Shown: in pieces, positions 22,101 to 27,559 of the stretch
How the letters are laid out: every line of letters begins with the position of its first letter
How positions within the stretch are numbered: position 1 is the first letter of the stretch
Assembly: GCF_029910215.1 (NCBI RefSeq)
Contig: NZ_CP110395.1
Coordinates: forward strand, 62,001-126,000
DNA length: 64,000 bases
Direction: 5' to 3'
From: Paraburkholderia sp. D15
Lineage (GTDB): Bacteria; Pseudomonadota; Gammaproteobacteria; Burkholderiales; Burkholderiaceae
Program-made: the position numbers and the translations under genes
The notes under the pieces: generated by a model
Databases searched by the model: none
The model's input: the letters and a program-made list of their open reading frames with translations, nothing else
What the model was told of the DNA's origin: nothing

Positions 22101-24996
22101 CAACGTTACTGGCAGCAATATCGTCGGCACGAACGACGTCGCGCTGAAAGCTGCGCATGACGTCAACATCACGACTTCGCAGGACACGCAGTCGACGCAG
22201 ACCGACTACCGGAAGAGCGAATACGGCTTCCTGTCGGGGATGACTGTTCTGAATCAGCTTGACGGCGGTTTGCAGGGCTACAGCTTCGGCGCGCGCAAGA
22301 CGACCGACGCGCAGCAATCCAGTCAAGTTACCAACAACGGCAGCATGATCGGTTCGCTGAAAGGTAATCTTACTGTGAGTGCCGGGGACAATCTGCACGT
22401 GACCGGCAGCACTTTGCACGCGGCAGACGACCTGAGCTTGACTGGCAAGGCGGTCACAGTCGACGCGGCGCAAAACACGCAGACACAAAGCGAACAGCAG
22501 TCGTTCAGCCAGACGGCGATCACCGGCGGCATCAGCAATCCGGTGCTGGCGGCCGTGCAGACCGCAAACCAGATGCGCAAGGACGTGAAGCAGGTCAAGG
22601 GCGATCCACGACTCGAAGCGCTCGCCGCAGCCACGACCGGGCTGGCGGCGAAAAATGCAATGGACGCGGTGATGAGCGACCCCAGCGCAGTCGGCGGTGT
22701 CGGCATCAACATCTCGCTAGGCACAAGTCACAGCAACAGCAATTCGACGGCAACGTCGAGTACGGCTGCTGGCAGTACTGTGTCCGCTGGCCACAACCTC
22801 ACGATTACCGCTACTGGCGCGGGTGCGGACAGCAACATCAACGTGGTCGGCAGCGATATCTCTGCGGCGAACAACGCAACCCTCAACGCTCAAGGAAATA
22901 TCAATCTCCAGGCCGCACAGAACGCCGATAGTCAGACGAGTACAAACAGCGGATCGAGTGCGAGCATCGGTGTGACGTTCGGCGTCGGGAAGTCGAACGG
23001 GATTTCGTTCCAGGTTGGCGTGTCCGGCACGAAGGGTAATGGCAACGGCAGCGACACTACATGGACGAACACACACGTCAACGCTGGCAATACGCTCTCG
23101 CTGCAATCCGGAGGGGATACCAATCTGAAGGGCGCGGTAGCAAATGGTGAACAGGTTGTCGCGAAGGTCGGCGGCGACCTGAATATCGAGAGCCTGCAGG
23201 ATGTCAGTCACTTCGATTCAAAGCAAACAAGCGGCGGCGTGTCGGTGAGCGTTTGCGTGCCGCCAATCTGCTATGGCGCGTCCAGCGCGTCAGGGAGTTT
23301 CAATCAGCAGAAGATGAAGAGCGACTACGCGAGCGTCAACGAGCAGTCGGGCATCAAGGCGGGCGATGGTGGTTTTCAGGTCGACGTGAAGGGTAATACG
23401 GACCTGAAGGGCGCAGTGGTCGCGAGTAGCGACAAGGCGGTGCAGGACGGCGTGAACAGCCTGAGTACCGGCACGCTCACGACCAGCGATATCGAGAATC
23501 ATGCGGCTTACGACGCATCGTCGCTCGGCGTATCGGGCGGGTATGGCGGATCGATCGGCAAGAACCAGAAGGGTACGGCGGACAACGTCAACCCGGTGCC
23601 GGGTACGACCTTGCCGAAGAGCGACGGAGGATTCACGGCCGCGCCTCCGGTGGCGCTAAGCGCTTCGGGCGATTCGAGTTCGACGACGCGCAGCGGCATC
23701 AGCAGCGGCACGATCAAGATCACTGATCAGGCCGGTCAACAGAACCTCACCGGCAAGACGGCGGATGAGACCGTGGCCAGCGTGAATCGGGACACGTCGA
23801 ATACGGGGGCGCCGCTCGCGCAGATCTTCGACAAGGACAAGATCGAGGCTGGCTTTGATATCGCGAGTCAGTTCATTAACCAGACGGGGACGTTCGTCGC
23901 TAACCGCGCGGCGGAAGCGGATGCCGCGAAGAAAGAGGCAAGCAATCCCGCACTCTCGCCGGAGCAGCGAGCCGCTGCGCAGCAGAAGGCCGACGAACTG
24001 AACGCCGACTGGGGACCGGGCGGGACGTATCGTCAGGTGCTGACGGCGTTGTCCGTGGCTGCCGGTGGGAACGTGACGGGCGGTATGGGCCAGTTCGCGC
24101 AGAGCGCGACGATTGCGTACCTGCAGGAGCTAGGCGCGAATGGCGTCAAGAAGATCGCCGACGGGTTACAGGACGAGAGCGCACGGGCGGCACTTCATGC
24201 GATTGTAGGTTGCGCGGGGGCGGCGGCCAGCAGCCAGAGTTGCGGGGCGGGTGCGCTGGGGGCGGCAACGAGTTCGGTGCTTGGGAGCCTGCTTAAGCCG
24301 ACTGACGGGATGACGACGAGTGATCGCGAGGCGCGCGATAGTCTGGTGACGAGCCTTGTTGCCGGCGTGGCGGCGGTGTCGGGTCAGAATGTGGCGACGG
24401 CAGCGGGGGCGGGGAAGATTGAAATTGAAAATAATCAGGTGGCGCCGCCGATGGCGTCGCCGCCGCCTTGGCTGGCGGGGTTACTCAAGCTGCCGGGCTT
24501 CAAGGGGGAGGCGGCTGGCAAGGGTGACGGCGTAATTGCTGATCCGGCGACTGAACTTGATCCGACGATCAAGGCGGGGCCGTTGGTAACGCCGCTGCCG
24601 GGACCAACGTTTGTCGAGACGCTGATTACTGAGGCGACTCCGGATTGGCTTAGAACGCTGGTGACCGACACAGTTACGATGGCGGGTTACAACCCGAATC
24701 AGGGCGGGGTCGGCAACATGGGCGCGTTCCTGGATACGCCGGGGTTTGGCACGCAATTGGGAGACGCGTCGCAGAAGACACGCCTGCAACAAATCGACGG
24801 GCAAAGCGTTTACAAGGCAACTGATGATGTAGGTTCTATCAACAAAGGGGATTATTTTTACCTTGATGGCATGCACAAAGATCACCTTGAAGTATTTGAT
24901 AGCAGAGGAAAATTCAAGGCTGTTGTAAACATGGATGGCACTGTGAACGGTTCTAAAACAAATGCAGGACAGGGCCGCAGGATTAATGTTAAGTGA
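13159..24996 (+). CDS. cdiA: CdiA/FhaB-type contact-dependent inhibition exoprotein with E3-like RNase tip
   Basis: This is a protein of about 3,945 residues. An ESPR-type leader (MNKNIYRVIFNAARGLW) precedes a hydrophobic signal segment ending near residue 74. The TPS domain carries NPNL at 143-146 and NPSGI at 183-187. A long FHA filament follows, including 230-residue tandem repeats, a Gly-rich 17-residue repeat and haemagglutinin-type repeats. A pretoxin region ends in IENN at 3756-3759, a variant of the VENN junction of CDI toxins. The remaining ~186 residues are the variable CT. Its end, with Asp3903, His3906 and Glu3911 (LDGMHKDHLEVFD) and a basic GRR near the C-terminus, resembles the catalytic Asp-His-Glu-Arg arrangement of colicin E3-type 16S rRNA nucleases. 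The protein should be exported by CdiB and deliver the CT into neighbouring cells. The start is fixed by the ESPR and the overlap with cdiB; longer in-frame starts upstream lie within cdiB. The nuclease class is a motif-level inference. Confidence 0.92.
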   Translation: MNKNIYRVIFNAARGLWTAVQETATGCGKGRSTGIARRAPVSFARVGFVDMLSMRHVAFAALCALGMQPLWADAQVVVAPTPGSRPAVGVTANGIPIVQIATPNGAGVSNNNYTTYNVGPNGLILNNSGSNVQTQLGGYVTGNPNLAAGSARVIVNQVVGGNPSQLLGFTEVAGQRAEVVIANPSGIYCNGCGFINTSRGVLTTGTPVFGGTGSLDAFHVTGGQLQIGAAGLNGSNVDQVDLIARSVAINGKVWAAQSLNVVAGNNDVRHSDLNAQSLGADGNKPAVAIDVAQLGGMYAGKIMLVGTEAGVGVNSAGTIASQAGDVQISSQGKVTLSGSTSANGNLGISAAGDLANSGAVYATQTAALTSGTAIGNSGTVAALGNTAVTGASITSTGSLGAGVDANGNLTGSGSLAVTGAGNVTTTGQQMAGGNLTLSGSSVNMSGGQTLVKGGASLTATGAGGDTGNLVQTGASLQTGGSLNVNAAGSFTNDQAKTGAGQISVTAAALSNRGGTLSQTGAGATTLSATGALDNTGGTITTNAQSATIRSGSLTNTNGTISQAGTSSLMLQTGALDNAHGSIATNGIATITAASLRNGAGSITSTQALNVTSNGDIDNTAGKLEAAGAVNVSGANVQNTAGRIVSENGDGLTLSASGQITNAAGTTAQGATGGVIGGNGNATIHAATLTNSATLTAAQKLAVTTSGALDNSGGAMSGAVLDANAASLANAAGTISGDSVSLAVPQLDNSGGKITATQLTVSATNLTNHNGSVTQLGAGAMGVNVSGTLDNSAGGLLQTNAKDLTLAPSTLNNNGGTITHAGTGTLTIAAGTPGGLAAGQGMGALTNVGGKIVTNGMANLSTGSIDNTGGTISAQTGLNANVAGALNNTNGVVASNDSLDVTSGAAVTNANGTITATNDATVQAASLSNTGSVTAGRNLNATINGALDNSGGTLNGQALTARAASLKNANGTISGDSVSLTVPQLDNSSGKITTNHLALSATNLTNAHGTITQLGTGAIQFGVSGTLDNSNGGLIQTKSVDFALAPATLDNNGGTITHAGSGTLSIDAANGTGAVTNVDGTIVSNGQVTLNAGSLDDTNGSIGGQTGLSATVANALDNTSGQLRSNGNVSVTSGAVLANTHGTIAASGNNTVQAGTLTNGGSITAGQTLSATVGGLLDNANGTLSGQTVRANAASFRNASGVVNGNAVTLSSAQFDNSHGQITTNQLGLSATNLTNASGSITQLGSDAMSVDVSGTLDNSNGGVIQTKSTDLALAPATLNNNGGTITHAGTGTLSINAANGTGAVTNAGGTVISNGQVTLNAGSLDDTNGSIGGQTGLSVTSAGALNNTGGQLRSNGNVSVTSGAALTNTNGTIAASGNNTVRAGSLANGGSITAAQTLSATVSGSLDNTGGTLSGQTVLTNAASFKNASGVVSGNAVTMSSAQFDNSHGQITTNQLGLSATNLTNEGGSITQLGADAMSVDVSGTLDNANGGLIQTKSTDLALAPATLNNNGGTITHAGTGTLSINAANGTGAVTNVGGTIVGNGQVTLNAGSLDDTSGSIGGQTGLSATSAGALNNTGGQLKTNGNLSVASGAAIVNTNGTIAASGNSTVQAASLTNGGSITAGQTLNATANGLLDNGNGTLSAQTVTTHAASFKNANGLVSGNTLSFVVPQFDNSNGKITANQFDVTATNLTNQHGTLTQLGTGAMGIGVAGTLDNSNGGVIQTNSTDLTLAPATLDNNSGTITHAGTGTLTVNAGGGAGALSNVAGKITSNGSATLTAGSLDNTGGTLASQGVMSAIVQTVLNNTRGRLSSGTGLTASSGGALTNAGGVIGAGGVIAGSTLSLSAASIDNSGGAVTNVGTGATTVNGGTSLLNSNAGGVTGMGSISGNGNVTVTASSVSNTQGGQLSGGNLQINTGNLDNSGGRIGNVGNAGGDVGIWTGGNLTNWSGQIGASRNLSLSASSLVGGGAYSAVNDLTLNLQGNFTTASSYNFSAGHNLTFTLPGTFTNYGAISAVNGLIINAGDVQNSGSMAAGGLLATHSNTLTNTGAIVGASVSLNAAGLLSNLGTSALIGATDAGGKLELLSADIENRDDTTATDSAAATTIYGLGKVVLAGGIDGNGHYTKANLVHNQSGLIQSAGDMEIDAGTVTNTRRVMATGGFTSAVDPALLQSLNITLVGCDATYIDACNPNHPQVLGSRGAATLIGGVPVDPPHGGQWNSTYQYTTYTGVAVANTITSISPVSQIIAGGNLNASGVGTFQNYWSQVAAAGNLAAPVNLDQNSWRDQSAPLVQVTYSGQYHYDNYDNSEHNWQLPFGDAPFVTSRPGGYPQAAPADVRKWALPGYESSFTAGGTLSGNGVTIHNTAGNAGVTPLGLLPGQTVSGTGAGTVSGTIGTNGVGQIGAGAVSGIIGTSGVGAIGAGVVNGTIATNGVGVIGAGPVNGGIGSGGVAHANSAVMQGGGLLNSGLQNFNNPIIAAAAAVSVLNNITVPSGGLFHPDRAPNAPYLVETNPAFTNQQQWLSSDYYFQQMGTNPSQIQMRLGDGFYEQKLVQDQVMAMTGKSVLTNYASAQDEYKALMTSGAQLAKSLHLAPGTALSPEQVAQLTSNVVIMQTQIVDGQPVLVPVVYLAKANQENMGNGPVIAATNIDLQNAQTVTNSGTIKATNSFAISGQSIDSSFGTLQSGGQMSLVTTGDVNLTSATLNAGSLGLQTGGNLVLNTALNTFNQVSDTGATRVTTTLGPLASINVTGNAAIVTGGNFEQNAAALNVGGALGMNIGGNWNLGALETGETKVVARANGVSDTHVVSDVGSSVKVGGVSNIAIGGDLTALGAQIDLGKGGTIAAKGNVVLGSASATSTVNSNSSGSDFGRSYAETHHTSDQTLTGTSLTGGDTVNIVSGKDITLSGSTINLDKGSANLLATGNVNVVAASETHEFNAHETHSHNAIVSGSKVASGIDQTMTLNQSSTISADGVNIVSGKDINVTGSNIVGTNDVALKAAHDVNITTSQDTQSTQTDYRKSEYGFLSGMTVLNQLDGGLQGYSFGARKTTDAQQSSQVTNNGSMIGSLKGNLTVSAGDNLHVTGSTLHAADDLSLTGKAVTVDAAQNTQTQSEQQSFSQTAITGGISNPVLAAVQTANQMRKDVKQVKGDPRLEALAAATTGLAAKNAMDAVMSDPSAVGGVGINISLGTSHSNSNSTATSSTAAGSTVSAGHNLTITATGAGADSNINVVGSDISAANNATLNAQGNINLQAAQNADSQTSTNSGSSASIGVTFGVGKSNGISFQVGVSGTKGNGNGSDTTWTNTHVNAGNTLSLQSGGDTNLKGAVANGEQVVAKVGGDLNIESLQDVSHFDSKQTSGGVSVSVCVPPICYGASSASGSFNQQKMKSDYASVNEQSGIKAGDGGFQVDVKGNTDLKGAVVASSDKAVQDGVNSLSTGTLTTSDIENHAAYDASSLGVSGGYGGSIGKNQKGTADNVNPVPGTTLPKSDGGFTAAPPVALSASGDSSSTTRSGISSGTIKITDQAGQQNLTGKTADETVASVNRDTSNTGAPLAQIFDKDKIEAGFDIASQFINQTGTFVANRAAEADAAKKEASNPALSPEQRAAAQQKADELNADWGPGGTYRQVLTALSVAAGGNVTGGMGQFAQSATIAYLQELGANGVKKIADGLQDESARAALHAIVGCAGAAASSQSCGAGALGAATSSVLGSLLKPTDGMTTSDREARDSLVTSLVAGVAAVSGQNVATAAGAGKIEIENNQVAPPMASPPPWLAGLLKLPGFKGEAAGKGDGVIADPATELDPTIKAGPLVTPLPGPTFVETLITEATPDWLRTLVTDTVTMAGYNPNQGGVGNMGAFLDTPGFGTQLGDASQKTRLQQIDGQSVYKATDDVGSINKGDYFYLDGMHKDHLEVFDSRGKFKAVVNMDGTVNGSKTNAGQGRRINVK
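15229..18708 (+). repeat. Near-exact 690-bp tandem repeats inside cdiA
   Basis: Corresponding points of successive units lie at 15229, 15949, 16639, 17329 and 18019. The first spacing is 720 bp and the next three are exactly 690 bp (230 codons). Units starting at 16639 and 17329 share long identical stretches, for example the 60 or so bases beginning at 16801 and 17491. Each unit encodes filament strands rich in LDNSNGG, NNNGGTITHAG and SITAGQTL motifs. The last unit decays after about 18540. Copy number sets filament length in FHA-type proteins, and exact copies can expand or contract by recombination. Confidence 0.9.
20329..20517 (+). repeat. Gly-rich 51-bp tandem repeat inside cdiA
   Basis: About three and a half copies of a 17-residue unit, of the form VSGTIGTNGVGQIGAGA with substitutions, occur in a row. 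They fall between the main repeat filament and a more globular region of CdiA. The composition (Gly, Val, Ile, Ala) is unlike the surrounding beta-helix repeats. It may be a flexible or phase-variable length segment. Confidence 0.8.
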
Positions 24997-25001
24997 GAGC
25001 T

Positions 25002-25388
25002 ATGAAACTGAACCGAATCAAACTCCTGTTGCAAGATTTGGCACTGTCGCACGGCATGACGGATGCTGATTTGAGTGCCTACAATGAAGAAGTGGATGAT
25101 TTCGAATGGTATATCAACTGGAAAAAGGATCAAGGTGCGTCCTTGGACGAAAGAATGTGCCGTCTCGAAGCGGCAATTGATCTCTATGATTCTGCGATGA
25201 AGAAAGGAGACAAGCTGACAGCAAAGGCGGGGTTGATTCATGCCGGAATCCAGCTTCAAACTTTGGCAAGCTTTTTTGATGGGATGACGCACGATATCAA
25301 GAAGGCCTACGGTGATCCTCGCTTCGGCTGGCCCGAGTTTCCAAGCGGTGATTGGAAGATTCCTCCTGAATATGGTTTCAAGGAGTGA
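25002..25388 (+). CDS. cdiI: Probable CdiI immunity protein of the main CdiA
   Basis: This 128-residue, acidic, largely helical protein is encoded immediately after cdiA. The ATG at 25002 follows GAGAG; a GTG at 24993 overlapping the cdiA stop (GTGA) is an equally possible start. It has no signal peptide or membrane segment, as expected for a cytoplasmic inhibitor of a nuclease toxin. The gene is AT-rich compared with cdiA, and the composition change begins within the cdiA toxin tip at about 24810. This fits a toxin/immunity cassette acquired as one piece. I do not recognise the family, so the role rests on position and size. Confidence 0.7.
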   Translation: MKLNRIKLLLQDLALSHGMTDADLSAYNEEVDDFEWYINWKKDQGASLDERMCRLEAAIDLYDSAMKKGDKLTAKAGLIHAGIQLQTLASFFDGMTHDIKKAYGDPRFGWPEFPSGDWKIPPEYGFKE

Positions 25389-25657
25389 GGCCGCACGGAA
25401 CAGGCAGAGCTAATTTGCGGATTTAAGGAGAATGCCGGTCACGTCTACGAAGTCGTTTTGACGCGTGGTGAATTTCAGTCCGTTGTTGTTGAGAATAATC
25501 AGGCATCGATGTTGCCGCCTTTGACTTCGTCATCGCCCTCGTGGTTGACGGGCGCGACGATCGGCAAGGGCGATGGTTTGATTGTTGATACGGCGACGGA
25601 GCTTGTTCCGTCGATGAAGCCGGGTTCATTGATCTCTCCGATGCCGGGGCCGAAGGC
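25389..25657 (+). other. Fragment of a CdiA VENN junction
   Basis: No complete gene is visible. A short open stretch from 25458 reads as a piece of CdiA around the pretoxin motif: VVVENNQ, then a Pro/Ser-rich linker with KGDGLIVDTATEL. This is closely parallel to the linker after IENN in the main cdiA (KGDGVIADPATEL). It runs into the next module in a different frame. It marks the scar of a recombination between a VENN-type and an LYN-type CT. Confidence 0.6.
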
Positions 25658-26605
25658 ATGGTCAGCAATGCGGTGACGGGTGCGTTGCCGGATTCGCTGG
25701 GTAGCAGCATCTTGTCGAGCATTGCGGCGGGCGCTGCGGGCGCCGCGGCGGGTGGAGCGCTGGGCAGTACAGGTGGTGCGATGAGCGGCGCGAATGGGGC
25801 GTTGGGGGCCGATCTGTATAACCGGCAGCTTCACCCTGACGAACGCAAATGGGCCAAGGACAACGCGAGCAAGTTTGCTCAGTTCTACGAGGAGAATACG
25901 GGCCAGAGTATCACAGCAGATCAGGCGCAACAGATGCTACTCGCCAATGGCTATCGTCTGGTTGATTCAGATGCCAGTAAGGAACCGGGTGGGAATGCGG
26001 TAGCGGTTGCGTTTATCAGCGCGAACGCGGGCAACATGTTCACCGCGACGCCTAACGAATACAAGAACCCGGACCTGTATGGCAATGCCGATCATTCGTT
26101 GACGCCGGAGCAGAAGGCGTTTCCCGCGTCGGCGGCGAATCCGGCAGCAGGGGCGGCGATTGTGGGAGGGCTGGCACCGGAACTCCTGGCAGGTGGGTCC
26201 GCAGCGACTGCCTATGCGCAAGAGTTTCTGGCGGCTTATAAGGCAGCACAAGCAGGATATTCATTGACTACGGCAGCTGGGACAGGAGCCGCTGTATCCG
26301 GTGGCATTTACACTGGAACGGCAGGCCTTGGCGCAGCTATCGACAACTACTTGCATGGGACGCCTTATGCAGACGCTTTTGCTAATCGATTTTCAGGTGT
26401 AGGTTTTGCGGCAGCGGCTACGTTTGGCGCGTATGCCAATATCTTCACCACGCAAATGTTCAATTGGGTCGGAGTTCCAAACTCACTTCAAAACGCCGCC
26501 ACTATCCCAGGGATCGTGATTCGAGGAATAAAGTTAGCGCTTGGCCAGAGCGCAGGGAAGGCGGTACAGGCTGCCGTAAATGCAGATGGATCAAAAAATA
26601 AGTAG
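25658..26605 (+). CDS. Orphan CdiA-CT with LYN junction and hydrophobic toxin region
   Basis: A reading frame of 315 residues lacks any secretion signal. It begins with a Gly/Ala-rich segment (AVTGALPDSLGSS) copied from the CdiA C-terminal region and reaches the motif ADLYNRQLHP, coded at about 25811-25840. This corresponds to the NxxLYN junction of Burkholderia CDI proteins. The rest is module-specific. From about residue 190 to 275 it is hydrophobic and Gly/Ala-rich, which suggests a membrane-active toxin. The next gene encodes a two-helix membrane protein, which fits immunity to such a toxin. The piece is probably silent until it is recombined onto cdiA. The toxin class is inferred from hydrophobicity only. 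Confidence 0.7.
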   Translation: MVSNAVTGALPDSLGSSILSSIAAGAAGAAAGGALGSTGGAMSGANGALGADLYNRQLHPDERKWAKDNASKFAQFYEENTGQSITADQAQQMLLANGYRLVDSDASKEPGGNAVAVAFISANAGNMFTATPNEYKNPDLYGNADHSLTPEQKAFPASAANPAAGAAIVGGLAPELLAGGSAATAYAQEFLAAYKAAQAGYSLTTAAGTGAAVSGGIYTGTAGLGAAIDNYLHGTPYADAFANRFSGVGFAAAATFGAYANIFTTQMFNWVGVPNSLQNAATIPGIVIRGIKLALGQSAGKAVQAAVNADGSKNK

Positions 26606-26614
26606 GAGTGAACT

Positions 26615-26911
26615 GTGTCAGGAGAAATATTAAGTGGAGTCATAGGCGGCTTGTTTGGACAGTTGATCAGCAAATTTCTGGGTCGGTTTCGACTTTGGAA
26701 GGTATTCGTGATTACGATAATTTTCATCTATGGAGCACTTTTTCTTCTAGGTCTTTTTCTGGTCGGTTACAAGATGACCTTGTTGCGATTCGGACAGTTT
26801 TTTACTCTTCCGGCCATCCTGTCGTTTTTTGCAGTGGCTGGCTTTGTGACAATAGCGGCATTTTTGGGGAAAACTGCGATGAAAAATCGCGAAAATTCCA
26901 ACACACGGTAG
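26615..26911 (+). CDS. Small two-helix membrane protein, probable CdiI
   Basis: This protein of 98 residues starts at GTG 26615, with a strong AGGAG ribosome-binding site at 26605-26609 that decides the start. Two hydrophobic segments lie at about 29-50 (VFVITIIFIYGALFLLG) and 65-85. The gene is AT-rich and directly follows the hydrophobic orphan CT. The pairing suggests inner-membrane immunity. I recognise no family. Confidence 0.6.
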   Translation: MSGEILSGVIGGLFGQLISKFLGRFRLWKVFVITIIFIYGALFLLGLFLVGYKMTLLRFGQFFTLPAILSFFAVAGFVTIAAFLGKTAMKNRENSNTR

Positions 26912-27211
26912 CCATTGCATACAACAGCGCGGACGTGGCGCTAGCCGTTGAATGGACGTTGGCCCCTTTACGGCTCATGCGAGCCGCACGTTCTCAACGG
27001 GCGCCCGGCACTTGGGATCAAAGTGCGAATGCATTTTGCGGGCAGGCGACGCACGAGATATCGTCTGCAGATGGCAACAGCGATCGGAGCTGTGTGTTTA
27101 AACGGCTAGCACTTGCACGTATTCCACATACTGTCGGGACCGTCTCGGGATAAACAATCCTTCGCAGTCGAGAACGGAAGCAGGCTGTATTCACTAAGAA
27201 ATGAGGAATGT
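26912..27211 (+). other. Intergenic stretch without recognisable gene
   Basis: Three hundred bases lie between two immunity-like genes. I see no CdiA-CT sequence in any frame and no hairpin terminator. The first part is GC-richer than the genes on either side. It may be the remnant of a lost CT or of an unrelated insertion. Confidence 0.3.
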
Positions 27212-27556
27212 ATGCGAGTTTCAGATTTAACGAGTGGCAAGCTTTCGGTGCCTGATGGCAGCGAAGTTACCATTGAAGGGATTTTTGTAATGGTGCATGG
27301 GGTCGGATATTTGGTGGAAAGCAAGGAAAATAAGGACCAGATGGAGCTGGCGATTGCAGTGCGTCATCCAGACCTGGAAAGGCGATTGCTAAAGCGTGTT
27401 CCCGCTTTGGGTGGCAGTAAATATAGTTATTCTAATAATGCGAGAATCTCGGGAAAGCTATCGATGTCAGTCGATCCTGATTTTTGGGGAGTTATAGACG
27501 CTATCCACGATTTTACAGTTTATATTGAGGAGCTATCTTTCTCGGTTGAACTGTAA
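27212..27556 (+). CDS. Lone immunity-like protein
   Basis: This is a protein of 114 residues. The ATG at 27212 has a GAGG site nine bases upstream; an in-frame start at 27113 would add a leader with no clear ribosome-binding site. It is AT-rich, soluble and predicted mixed alpha/beta, with no motif that I recognise. It lies between CT modules but no matching toxin precedes it. Its size, composition and position match the other CdiI-like genes here, so it may protect against a CT once carried at this place or in a sister strain. Function is uncertain. Confidence 0.5.
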   Translation: MRVSDLTSGKLSVPDGSEVTIEGIFVMVHGVGYLVESKENKDQMELAIAVRHPDLERRLLKRVPALGGSKYSYSNNARISGKLSMSVDPDFWGVIDAIHDFTVYIEELSFSVEL

Positions 27557-27559
27557 GCA

